Assembly (NCBI RefSeq): GCF_902167145.1
Contig: NW_023366914.1
Coordinates: 1 to 64,000, forward strand
Reading direction: 5' to 3'
Origin: Zea mays
Taxonomy: Eukaryota > Streptophyta > Magnoliopsida > Poales > Poaceae
Length of the DNA: 64,000 bases
Positions 23,073 to 33,400 of the stretch are shown here, piece by piece. Under the pieces are notes generated by a model that saw only the letters and a program-made list of their open reading frames with translations, had not been told where the DNA came from and ran no database searches. The position numbers and the translations under genes were made by a program. The first letter of the stretch is position 1, and each line of letters opens with the position of its first letter.

Positions 23073-26000
23073 TTATACATAAAACCGCCGAAGCTCATCC
23101 GCATTCCAAGATCTTGGAATTTCATTGCCATCCATGTCCTTCAGTCTGTACGAACCAGGCCTTGACGAAGATGCTACTAAGAAAGGCCCTTCCCATTTCA
23201 GTTGCAATTTGCCCACTGTATCCGGATTGGCCACTCTCCGAAGCACCAAGTGTCCTGGCTCAATATTTTTTAGCCGGACCTTTCTATCTCGCCATTTAAC
23301 TGTTTCAGCCTGGTACTTATTGATATTCTCCACGGCCTGAAGCCTGATCCCTTCTAAGGCATCTTTTTCCACGAGACAAGTATCTTCGGGACCTGATTCT
23401 GCCGAAGCTACCACTCTTATTGATCCAGCTTTGGCTTCTTCCGGGGTTATTGCTTCGTCACCAAATAACAACTTAAATGGGGTAAAGCCTGTAGATCTTG
23501 ATGTTGTTGTGTTATGGCTCCATACCACTTTGGTAAGCTGATCTGGCCACTTTCCCCTTGGTTGATTAAAGATTAGCTTCATTATTCCTGTCATTATGAT
23601 GCCGTTGGCCCTTTCAACAAGCCCATTCGACTCCGGGTGCCTGACTGACGCAAAGTGGATCTTCGTGCCGATTTGATCACAAAAATTTCTGAATTCTTCG
23701 GAGTCAAATTGTGTTCCATTATCTACAGTTATAGCCTTCGGCACTCCGAAGCGACAGACAATATTCTGCCAGAAAAATTTTTGGACAGTGGCCGAAGTTA
23801 TTGTAGCTAATGGCTTCGCCTCAATCCACTTGGAAAAATATTCCACAGCAACTACAACATATTTCAGATTGCCTTGAGCCGGTGGTAATGGGCCCAGCAA
23901 ATCGAGGCCCCACCTTTGCAATGGCCAGATGGGTTGTATTAGCTGTGTCAAAGACGAAGGTTGTTTTTGATCTCTTGCACATTTCTGACAACCTTCGCAC
24001 TTTTGAACTAACTCAGCTGCATCCGAAGCTGCCTTCGGCCAATAAAATCCTTGACGGAATACTTTTCCAAGTAACGGCCTGGATCCGATGTGGGATCCAC
24101 AAAGGCCTGCATGTATCTCCTTCATCAACTCTATACCTTCGGCTCTAGACAAGCACTTGAGCAGCGGGGCACAAACTCCATGCTTGTATAACTCCCCTTC
24201 TATAATGATATACGGACGAGCTCTTGCCTCTATTCTTTTATTATAAGCTTCGTCATCTGATAGGAAGTTGCCCTGAAGGTAAGAAATTATTTCAGTTCTC
24301 CAATCTTCACTGTACACAGGAGAAATAGTAAGAACTGCTCTTTCAAGTAACTCCACTGAAGGTGCCTTTATTGTTTCGAAGAATACATCCGAAGGTAGCG
24401 GCAGCCCCTGTGCTGCAGACCTGGCTAACAAATCAGCATGTTCATTTTGCCCTCGAGGGATATTCTTAACAGAAAATCCTTCGAAAGAAGCTTCGATCCT
24501 TCGGACTGTGTCTAGGTATTTTTCAAGCTTCGGGTCTTTAGCCTTGTAACTTTTGTCAATATGACCCGAAACAATCTGAGAATCAGTTTTAAGGATAGCC
24601 CTCCTGATCCCCATCGCCTTTAGTTTCCGAAGACCCAGGAGCAAGGCTTCGTACTCAGCAATATTATTTGTGCAGCTGAAGTCCAGTTTTGCTGCATAGC
24701 AAGTTTTAACCTTGGACGGTGAAACCAAAACAGCAGCTGCTCCTGCTCCGAAGGTTCCCCAGGAGCCATCACAAAACACTGTCCATGCTTCGGCATCTTT
24801 ATTCGCTTCTTCGCCCTGAGCCCCTGGCGTCCAGTCGGCAATAAAATCTGCCAATGCTTGAGACTGGATCGAGGATCTGTGCACATAATCAATGTAAAAT
24901 TCATTAAGCTCCGCAGCCCATTTTCCAATTCGGCCAGTAGCTTCTTTATTTCTCATGATATCTTTCAACGGCTGCGAAGAAGGAACAATAATATTATATG
25001 CCTGAAAATAATGCCGAAGCTTCCTGGATGCCATTAGAACGGCATACAACACCTTCTCCAGTTCTGTATAATTTTTCTTTGAGACACTAAGGACCTCAGA
25101 TACAAAATATACTGGGACCTGCTTCTTGATTTGTCCATCAAACTTCTCCTGCACAAGTGCCGCACTTACTGCTGAGTGCGAAGCTGCCACATACAACAAC
25201 AGAGGAGCCCCTGGCATTGGTGGAGTTAATGTTGTTAGATCTATCAGGTATTGCTTGAGTTCTTCGAAAGCTTTTTGTTGAGCTGGGCCCCATTGAAAGA
25301 CTTCAGCTGATTTTAGCACCTCGAAGAAGGGTAGATTTCTTTCCGCTGATCTGGATATAAATCTGTTAAGAGATGCCAGTCTTCCTGTCAATCTTTGGGC
25401 CCCCTTTCTTGTGGTTGGTGGCTCCATTCGAAGTATAGCTTCGATTTTATTTGGATTAGCTTCAATTCCCTTTGTTGAAACCAAGCATCCAAGGAACTTA
25501 CCCTTCTTTACTCCGAAGACACATTTTTCTGGATTCAGCTTCAGACCAGCTTGTCTGAAGCTGGCGAAGGTCTCCTGCAGATCAGCAATATGGTCCTCTT
25601 GCTTCGTGCTTTTTACAATAATGTCATCAACATAGGTCAACACATTTCTGCCTATCTGAGATTGGAGAACCTTCGCAGTCATCCTGCTGAAACTCCCTCC
25701 AGCATTCTTAAGCCCCTCAGGCATCCGAAGATAGCAATATGTACCACTTGGGGTTATGAAACTAGTCTTCGGCTCATCCTCCTTTTTCATCCAGATTTGA
25801 TGATAGCCTGAGTAACAATCCAGGAGACTCATGAGTTCCGAAGAAGCTGCTGCATCAACTAAAGAGTCTATCCTTGGCAGCGGGAACTCATCCTTCGGAC
25901 AAGCCTTGTTGAGATCTGTGAAATCAATACACATTCTCCACTTTCCATTGGCCTTCTTCACCATAACAGTGTTAGCTAGCCATTCTGGATACTTCACTTC

Positions 26001-27026
26001 TCTGATAACTCCTGCACTTAGGAGTCTTTTTACTTCGTTGTGAGCCCCTTCGGCCTTGTCATCAGACATTTTCCGAAGCCTCTGCTTGCGGGGTCTGAAG
26101 GATGGGTCAACATTGAGCGAATGTTCAATAACATCCCGATTCACTCCACAAAGATCATTGGCTGACCATGCAAAAACATCTTTATTGTTGAATAAAAACC
26201 TTATCAAGGTTTTCTCTTGATCTTCAGATAATTGCGAGCCCAATAGCACCTTCTGCTCTGCTATATCCTCACACAGCAGCATGGGCTTCGGCTGATCAGC
26301 CGAAGCTACTTTTTCCCTCCTGAACTTGTACTGTTCACAAGCTTCAACTCCATCTATATTATGGATTGCCTTGGAATCAGTCCAGCTTCCTTCGGCCCTT
26401 CTGGCAGCTTCCTGACTCCCATGAATAGCAATAGGCCCTTGGTCCGAAGGTATCTTCATGCAGAGATAAGCTGGGTGAAGAATTGCTTCAAAAGCATTTA
26501 GGGTACCACGACCAATGATGGCGTTGTAGGGGTATTCCATGTCAACAATATCAAACACAATTTGCTCAGTCCTTGTGTTATTAACAAATCCGAAGGTTAC
26601 CGGCATGGTAATCTTCCCGAGTGCCACAATCTGCCGCCCTCCGAAGCCACAAAGAGGGTGCGTAGCATCATGAATCTTGTCTTCAGGCTCTTGCATCTGT
26701 CTGAAGGCTTTGGCAAATATAATGTCAGCTGCACTGCCTGTGTCAACTAGGACATTGTGAACCAGAAACCCTTTGATCACACAAGAAATGACCATAGCAT
26801 CATTGTGAGGATAGTCCTTGAGCTGAAGATCTTCCTGAGAGAAGGTAATTGGAATGTGAGACCATTTTGACTTAATGAAGGGTCCCTGCACTCCAACATG
26901 CTGCACCCTTCTCTGAGCCTCCTTCTTCTGCTTTTTGTTAGCTGGCTCTGAGCAAGAACCGCCTGTTATCGGGAGCACCAGCTTCGAAGCCGAAGCAGCT
27001 CCAGCTTGAGTGTTGAACGAAGCCAT
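23073..27026 (-). CDS. pol: Retrotransposon Pol polyprotein (PR-RT-RH-aRH-INT), no Gag
   Basis: This 1317-aa polyprotein should, after cleavage, copy the element RNA and integrate the DNA. Domains in order: aspartic protease with DTGSA at 95-99; reverse transcriptase about 310-540 with LDCYSGYHQ (402-410) and active-site YVDD (465-468); a first RNase H about 605-735 in which the usual first Asp is replaced (LYVAAS, 611-616); a second, intact RNase H about 745-870 with D753, E791, D815 and D865; integrase zinc finger H972, H979, C1010, C1013; integrase core D1042, D1102, E1138 with 35 residues between the last two; and a C-terminal KWEGPF (1277-1282). There is no chromodomain. The frame is uninterrupted. 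The ATG lies 44 bp inside the 5' LTR, and only about 45 basic residues precede the protease region, so Gag is absent. RT motif MPEGLKNAG replaces the commoner MPFGLKNAG. Confidence 0.94.
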   Translation of the reverse strand: MASFNTQAGAASASKLVLPITGGSCSEPANKKQKKEAQRRVQHVGVQGPFIKSKWSHIPITFSQEDLQLKDYPHNDAMVISCVIKGFLVHNVLVDTGSAADIIFAKAFRQMQEPEDKIHDATHPLCGFGGRQIVALGKITMPVTFGFVNNTRTEQIVFDIVDMEYPYNAIIGRGTLNAFEAILHPAYLCMKIPSDQGPIAIHGSQEAARRAEGSWTDSKAIHNIDGVEACEQYKFRREKVASADQPKPMLLCEDIAEQKVLLGSQLSEDQEKTLIRFLFNNKDVFAWSANDLCGVNRDVIEHSLNVDPSFRPRKQRLRKMSDDKAEGAHNEVKRLLSAGVIREVKYPEWLANTVMVKKANGKWRMCIDFTDLNKACPKDEFPLPRIDSLVDAAASSELMSLLDCYSGYHQIWMKKEDEPKTSFITPSGTYCYLRMPEGLKNAGGSFSRMTAKVLQSQIGRNVLTYVDDIIVKSTKQEDHIADLQETFASFRQAGLKLNPEKCVFGVKKGKFLGCLVSTKGIEANPNKIEAILRMEPPTTRKGAQRLTGRLASLNRFISRSAERNLPFFEVLKSAEVFQWGPAQQKAFEELKQYLIDLTTLTPPMPGAPLLLYVAASHSAVSAALVQEKFDGQIKKQVPVYFVSEVLSVSKKNYTELEKVLYAVLMASRKLRHYFQAYNIIVPSSQPLKDIMRNKEATGRIGKWAAELNEFYIDYVHRSSIQSQALADFIADWTPGAQGEEANKDAEAWTVFCDGSWGTFGAGAAAVLVSPSKVKTCYAAKLDFSCTNNIAEYEALLLGLRKLKAMGIRRAILKTDSQIVSGHIDKSYKAKDPKLEKYLDTVRRIEASFEGFSVKNIPRGQNEHADLLARSAAQGLPLPSDVFFETIKAPSVELLERAVLTISPVYSEDWRTEIISYLQGNFLSDDEAYNKRIEARARPYIIIEGELYKHGVCAPLLKCLSRAEGIELMKEIHAGLCGSHIGSRPLLGKVFRQGFYWPKAASDAAELVQKCEGCQKCARDQKQPSSLTQLIQPIWPLQRWGLDLLGPLPPAQGNLKYVVVAVEYFSKWIEAKPLATITSATVQKFFWQNIVCRFGVPKAITVDNGTQFDSEEFRNFCDQIGTKIHFASVRHPESNGLVERANGIIMTGIMKLIFNQPRGKWPDQLTKVVWSHNTTTSRSTGFTPFKLLFGDEAITPEEAKAGSIRVVASAESGPEDTCLVEKDALEGIRLQAVENINKYQAETVKWRDRKVRLKNIEPGHLVLRRVANPDTVGKLQLKWEGPFLVASSSRPGSYRLKDMDGNEIPRSWNADELRRFYV

Positions 27027-27070
27027 CAGCTCAGAAGGGTGGAAGTGAGTTGACCGGAGGTGGGCGCCAA
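27027..27070 (-). other. Very short untranslated leader where gag is expected
   Basis: Only 44 bp separate the inner edge of the 5' LTR from the pol ATG, and the primer-binding site takes up part of it. Autonomous Tat elements have a longer leader followed by a gag of several hundred codons here. The most economical reading is an internal deletion from just after the primer-binding site into the gag-protease junction. Confidence 0.75.
27052..27069 (-). other. Primer-binding site
   Basis: On the minus strand, one base after the LTR, the sequence reads TGGCGCCCACCTCCGGTC. The TGG start complements the CCA end of a tRNA. TGGCGCC is the usual core of plant gypsy sites complementary to tRNA-Asp-type ends. 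The extent of pairing beyond the core is not verified. Confidence 0.75.
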
Positions 27071-27146
27071 TGTTGGGGACTTGTTCTCAAATGCTTCGGT
27101 CCTGCGGAAGGCAAAAGTACAAGCGTGATGCGAAAGCAAATGACAG

Positions 27147-27176
27147 GTTCACGTGAACAGTACAGAGGTACTGTTC
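27147..27176. promoter_or_regulatory. Nested palindromes with G-box in right LTR
   Basis: Same block as in the left LTR: the CACGTG-centred 12-bp palindrome at 27147-27158 overlaps a 22-bp hairpin (27155-27176). Here it sits in the active 5' LTR just downstream of the TATA box, where it could affect initiation or the leader of the genomic RNA. Confidence 0.55.
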
Positions 27177-27178
27177 AT

Positions 27179-27188
27179 CTATTTATAG
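27179..27188 (-). promoter_or_regulatory. TATA box of the retrotransposon promoter (5' LTR)
   Basis: CTATAAATAG on the minus strand, oriented toward pol. Transcription would start about 25-35 bp further on, near the palindromic block at 27147-27176. Confidence 0.7.
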
Positions 27189-27407
27189 GCACAGGTCGCA
27201 GCCTGTGACAAATTACAATTATGCCCCTTGCGAAAGTTTACAGCATTGACTCAGACCTATATGTATAAAAAGGTCATTCTATCGCTATGTCGGTTTAAAA
27301 CGCCGAAGCTCCATGAAAAGGGACCTTCGGCCATCTCTTGGAGACGACTTCAGCCGAAGCTGCTTCTTCGTGTGAGACCTTCGGCGCACCGAAGCACGAC
27401 CCCAACA

Positions 27408-27412
27408 ATTAC
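27408..27412. repeat. Target-site duplication, right copy (ATTAC)
   Basis: ATTAC directly follows the right LTR and is followed by 'attcttggatttctgg'-type knob sequence, with the duplication supplying the first bases of 'attacattcttgg'. It pairs with 18392-18396. Confidence 0.95.
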
Positions 27413-30400
27413 ATTCTTGGATTTCTGGTGGAAACCATTTCTTGGTTAAAAACTCGTACGTGTTAGCCTTCGGTATTATTGAAAATGGTCATTCATGGCT
27501 ATTTTCGGCAAAATGGGGGTTGTGTGGCCATTGATCGTCGACCAGAGGCTCATACACCTCACCCCACATATGTTTCCTTGTCGTAGATCACATTCTTGGA
27601 TTTCTGGTGGAGACCATTTCTTGGTCAAAAATCCATAGGTGTTAGCCTTCGATATTATTGAAAATGGTCGTTCATGGCTATTTTCGACAAAAATGGGGGT
27701 TGTGTGGCCATTGATTATCGACCAGAGGCTCATACACCTCACCCCACATATGTTTCCTTGCCATAGATCACATTCTTGGATTTCTGGTGGAGACCATTTC
27801 TTGGTCAAAAATCCGTAGGTGTTAGCCTTCAGTATTATTGTAAATGGTCATTCATGGCTATTTTCGACAAAAATGGGGGTTGTGTGGCCATTGATCATCG
27901 ACCAGAGGCTCATACACCTCACCCCACATATGTTTCCTTGCCATAGATCACATTCTTGGATTTCTGGTGGAGACCATTTCTTGGTCAAAAATCCGTAGGT
28001 CTTAGCCTCTAATATTATTGAAAATGGTCGCTCATGGCTATTTTCAAGGTCGCTCATGGCTATTTTCATAAAAAATGGGGGTTGTGTGGCCATTTATCAT
28101 CAACTAGAGGCTCATAAACCTCACCCCACATATGTTTCCTTGCCATAGATTACATTCTTGGATTTCTGGTGGAAACCATTTCTTGGTTAAAAACTCGTAC
28201 GTGTTAGCCTTCGGTATTATTGAAAATGGTCATTCATGGCTATTTTCGGCAAAATGGGGGTTGTGTGGCCATTGATCGTCGACCAGAGGCTCATACACCT
28301 CACCCCACATATGTTTCCTTGTCGTAGATCACATTCTTGGATTTCTGGTGGAGACCATTTCTTGGTCAAAAATCCGTAGGTGTTAGCCTTCGATATTATT
28401 GAAAATGGTCATTCATGGCTAATTTCGGCAAAATGGGGGTTGTGTGGCCATTGATCGTCGACCAGAGGCTCATACACCTCACCCCACATATGTTTCCTTG
28501 TCGTAGATCACATTCTTGGATTTCTGGTGGAGACCATTTCTTGGTCAAAAATCCGTAGGTGTTAGCCTTCGATATTATTGAAAATGGTCGTTCATGGCTA
28601 TTTTCGACAAAAATGGGGGTTGTGTGGCCATTGATCATCGACCAGAGGCTCATACACCTCACCCCACATATGTTTCCTTGCCATAGATCACATTCTTGGA
28701 TTTCTGGTGGAGACCATTTCTTGGTCAAAAATCCGTAGGTGTTAGCCTTCGGTATTATTGAAAATGGTCGTTCATGGCTATTTTCGACAAAAATGGGGGT
28801 TGTGTGGCCATTGATCATCGACCAGACGCTCATACACCTCACCCCACATATGTTTCCTTGCCATAGATCACATTCTTGGATTTCTGGTGGAGACCATTTC
28901 TTGGTCTAAAATCCGTAGGTGTTAGCCTCTAGTATTATTGAAAATGGTCGCTCATGGCTATTTTCAAGGTCGCTCATGGCTATTTTCATAAAAAATGGGG
29001 GTTGTGTGGCCATTGATCGTCGACCAGAGGCTCATACACCTCACCCCACATATGTTTCCTTGCCATAGATCACATTCTTGGATTTCTGCTAGAGACCATT
29101 TCTTGGTCAAAATTCCGTAGGTGTTAGCCTTCGGTATTATTGAAAATGGTCGTTCATGGCTATTTTCGACAAAAATGGGGGTTGTGTGGCCATTGATCAT
29201 CGACCAGACGCTCATACACCTCACCCCACATATGTTTCCTTGCCATAGATCACATTCTTGGATTTCTGGTGGAGACCATTTCTTGGTCTAAAATCCGTAG
29301 GTGTTACCCTCTAGTATTATTGAAAATGGTCGCTCATGGCTATTTTCAAGGTCGCTCATGGCTATTTTCATAAAAAATGGGGGTTGTGTGGCCATTTATC
29401 ATCGACTAGAGGCTCATAAACCTGACCCCAGATATGTTTCCTTGCCATAGATTACATTCTTGGTTTTCTGGTGGAAACCATTTCTTGGTTAAAAACTCGT
29501 ACGTGTTAGCCTTCGGTATTATTGAAAATGGTCATTCATGGCTATTTTCGGCAAAATGGGGGTTGTGTGGCCATTGATCGTCGACCAGAGGCTCATACAC
29601 CTCACCCCACATATGTTTCCTTGTCGTAGATCACATTCTTGGATTTCTGGTGGAGACCATTTTTTGGTCAAAAATCCATAGGTGTTAGCCTTCGATATTA
29701 TTGAAAATGGTCGTTCATGGCTATTTTCGACAAAAATGGGGGTTGTGTGGCCATTGATTATCGACCAAAGGCTCATACACCTCACCCCACATATGTTTCC
29801 TTGCCATAGATCACATTCTTGGATTTCTGGTGGAGACCATTTCTTGGTCAAAAATCCGTAGGTGTTAGCCTTCGGTATTATTGTAAATGGTCATTCATGG
29901 CTATTTTCGACAAAAATGGGGGTTGTGTGGCCATTGATCATCGACCAGAGGCTCATACACCTCACCCCACATATGTTTCCTTGCCATAGATCACATTCTT
30001 GGATTTCTGGTGGAGACCATTTCTTGGTCAAAAATCCGTAGGTCTTAGCCTCTAATATTATTGAAAATGGTCGCTCATGGCTATTTTCAAGGTCGCTCAT
30101 GGCTATTTTCATAAAAAATGGGGGTTGTGTGGCCATTTATCATCGACTAGAGGCTCATAAACCTCACCCCACATATGTTTCCTTGCCATAGATTACATTC
30201 TTGGATTTCTGGTGGAAACCATTTCTTGGTTAAAAACTCGTACGTGTTAGCCTTCGGTATTATTGAAAATGGTCATTCATGGCTATTTTCGGCAAAATGG
30301 GGGTTGTGTGGCCATTGATCGTCGACCAGAGGCTCATACACCTCACCCCACATATGTTTCCTTGTCGTAGATCACATTCTTGGATTTCTGGTGGAGACCA

Positions 30401-33400
30401 TTTCTTGGTCAAAAATCCGTAGGTGTTAGCCTTCGATATTATTGAAAATGGTCATTCATGGCTATTTTCGGCAAAATGGGGGTTGTGTGGCCATTGATCG
30501 TCGACCAGAGGCTCATACACCTCACCCCACATATGTTTCCTTGTCGTAGATCACATTCTTGGATTTCTGGTGGAGACCATTTCTTGGTCAAAAATCCGTA
30601 GGTGTTAGCCTTCGATATTATTGAAAATGGTCGTTCATGGCTATTTTCGACAAAAATGGGGGTTGTGTGGCCATTGATCATCGACCAGAGGCTCATACAC
30701 CTCACCCCACATATGTTTCCTTGCCATAGATCACATTCTTGGATTTCTGGTGGAGACCATTTCTTGGTCAAAAATCCGTAGGTGTTAGCCTTCGTATTAT
30801 TGAAAATGGTCGTTCATGGCTATTTTCGACAAAAATGGGGGTTGTGTGGCCATTGATCATCGACCAGACGCTCATACACCTCACCCCACATATGTTTCCT
30901 TGCCATAGATCACATTCTTGGATTTCTGGTGGAGACCATTTCTTGGTCTAAAATCCGTAGGTGTTAGCCTCTAGTATTATTGAAAATGGTCGCTCATGGC
31001 TATTTTCAAGGTCGCTCATGGCTATTTTCATAAAAAATGGGGGTTGTGTGGCCATTGATCGTCGACCAGAGGCTCATACACCTCACCCCACATATGTTTC
31101 CTTGCCATAGATCACATTCTTGGATTTCTGCTGGAGACCATTTCTTGGTCAAAATTCCGTAGGTGTTAGCCTTCGGTATTATTGAAAATGGTCGTTCATG
31201 GCTATTTTCGACAAAAATGGGGGTTGTGTGGCCATTGATCATCGACCAGACGCTCATACACCTCACCCCACATATGTTTCCTTGCCATAGATCACATTCT
31301 TGGATTTCTGGTGGAGACCATTTCTTGGTTTAAAATCCGTAGGTGTTAGCCTCTAGTATTATTGAAAATGGTCGCTCATGGCTATTTTCAAGGTCGCTCA
31401 TGGCTATTTTCATAAAAAATGGGGGTTGTGTGGCCATTTATCATCGACTAGAGGCTCATAAACCTGACCCCAGATATGTTTCCTTGCCATAGATTACATT
31501 CTTGGTTTTCTGGTGGAAACCATTTCTTGGTTAAAAACTCGTACGTGTTAGCCTTCGGTATTATTGAAAATGGTCATTCATGGCTATTTTCGGCAAAATG
31601 GGGGTTGTGTGGCCATTGATCGTCGACCAGAGGCTCATACACCTCACCCCACATATGTTTCCTTGTCGTAGATCACATTCTTGGATTTCTGGTGGAGACC
31701 ATTTTTTGGTCAAAAATCCATAGGTGTTAGCCTTCGATATTATTGAAAATGGTCGTTCATGGCTATTTTCGACAAAAATGGGGGTTGTGTGGCCATTGAT
31801 TATCGACCAGAGGCTCATACACCTCACCCCACATATGTTTCCTTGCCATAGATCACATTCTTGGATTTCTGGTGGAGACCATTTCTTGGTCAAAAATCCG
31901 TAGGTGTTAGCCTTCGGTATTATTGTAAATGGTCATTCATGGCTATTTTCGACAAAAATGGGGGTTGTGTGGCCATTGATCATCGACCAGAGGCTCATAC
32001 ACCTCACCCCACATATGTTTCCTTGCCATAGATCACATTCTTGGATTTCTGGTGGAGACCATTTCTTGGTCAAAAATCCGTAGGTCTTAGCCTCTAATAT
32101 TATTGAAAATGGTCGCTCATGGCTATTTTCAAGGTCGCTCATGGCTATTTTCATAAAAAATGGGGGTTGTGTGGCCATTTATCATCGACTAGAGGCTCAT
32201 AAACCTCACCCCACATATGTTTCCTTGCCATAGATTACATTCTTGGATTTCTGGTGGAAACCATTTCTTGGTTAAAAACTCGTACGTGTTAGCCTTCGGT
32301 ATTATTGAAAATGGTCATTCATGGCTATTTTCGGCAAAATGGGGGTTGTGTGGCCATTGATCGTCGACCAGAGGCTCATACACCTCACCCCACATATGTT
32401 TCCTTGTCGTAGATCACATTCTTGGATTTCTGGTGGAGACCATTTCTTGGTCAAAAATCCGTAGGTGTTAGCCTTCGATATTATTGAAAATGGTCGTTCA
32501 TGGCTATTTTCGACAAAAATGGGGGTTGTGTGGCCATTGATCATCGACCAGAGGCTCATACACCTCACCCCACATATGTTTCCTTGCCATAGATCACATT
32601 CTTGGATTTCTGGTGGAGACCATTTCTTGGTCAAAAATCCGTAGGTGTTAGCCTTCGGTATTATTGTAAATGGTCATTCATGGCTATTTTCGACAAAAAT
32701 GGGGGTTGTGTGGCCATTGATCATCGACCAGAGGCTCATACACCTCACCCCACATATGTTTCCTTGCCATAGATCACATTCTTGGATTTCTGGTGGAGAC
32801 CATTTCTTGGTCAAAAATCCGTAGGTCTTAGCCTCTAATATTATTGAAATGGTCGCTCATGGCTATTTTCATAAAAAAATGGGGGTTGTGTGGCCATTTA
32901 TCATCGACTAGAGGCTCATAAATCTCACCCCACATATGTTTCCTTGCCATAGATCACATTCTTGGATTTTTGGTGGAGACCATTTCTTGGTCAAAAACTC
33001 GTACGTGTTAGCCTTCGGTATTATTGAAAATGGTCGTTCATGGCTATTTTCGGCAAAATGGGGGTTCTGTGGCCATTGATCATCGACCAGAGGCTCGTAC
33101 ACCTCACCCCACATATGTTTCCTTGCCATAGATCACATTCTTGGATTTCTGGTGGAGACCATTTCTTGGGCAAAAATCCGAATGTGTTAGCCTTTGGTAT
33201 TTTTGAAAATGGTCATTCATGGCTATTTTCGACAAAAATGGGGGTTGTGTGGCCATTGATCTTCGACCAGAGGCTCATACACCTCACTACACATATGTTT
33301 CCATGCCATAGATCACATTCTTGGATTTATGGTGGAGACCATATCTTGGTCAAAAATCCGTAGGTGTTAGCCTTCAGTGTCATTGAAAATGGTCGTTCAT

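Larger units (their letters stand above)
18397..27407 (-). mobile_element. Tat-lineage Ty3/gypsy LTR retrotransposon, young, gag-less, with antisense gene
   Basis: The element is 9011 bp long, bounded by 337-bp LTRs that both run TGTTGGGG...CCCCAACA, and flanked by an ATTAC duplication. It is oriented on the minus strand. In that direction the order is 5' LTR (27071-27407), primer-binding site, pol (27026-23073), a 1-kb repeat-bearing spacer, an antisense gene on the plus strand (19195-22069), a polypurine tract and the 3' LTR (18397-18733). Dual RNase H domains, an integrase without chromodomain and an antisense ORF carrying the gypsy-type transposon domain place it in the Tat branch, which includes maize Grande and Cinful. 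No gag is present. The LTRs show no difference on direct reading, so insertion was recent. I cannot name the family from sequence alone. Confidence 0.95.
27071..27407 (-). repeat. Right LTR (5' LTR in element orientation)
   Basis: This 337-bp repeat reads as identical to 18397-18733. As the 5' LTR it carries the promoter for the element transcript: TATA box at 27179-27188 (minus strand), about 220 bp from the LTR start at 27407. That would give a U3 of roughly 250 bp and a combined R and U5 of under 100 bp. Confidence 0.96.
14942..32130 (-). repeat. ~2043-bp (11-monomer) higher-order repeat block, interrupted by the retrotransposon
   Basis: Markers of the 202-bp variant fall at 14942, 15862, 16244, 16985, 17905, 18288, then after the element at 28045, 28965, 29347, 30088, 31007, 31389 and 32130. 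Spacings cycle as 920, 382, 741. Across the element the gap is 9757 bp, which is 741 plus the 9016 bp of element and duplicated target. About four copies are present. Copies share private variants such as 'ggatttctgctggagacc' and 'aaaattccgtagg' (near 15985, 18030, 29090 and 31130) and 'ggtcttagcctctaatatt' (16940, 28000, 30043, 32085). Confidence 0.85.

Noticed and set aside
23810..26750. Plus-strand frames of 60-112 codons inside pol
   Set aside because: They are shadows of the uninterrupted pol frame on the opposite strand.
18397..27407. Possibility that the element is two nested elements (antisense gene from one, pol from another)
   Set aside because: There is only one pair of LTRs and one target duplication, no internal terminal repeats, and the antisense gene position matches known Tat-lineage architecture.
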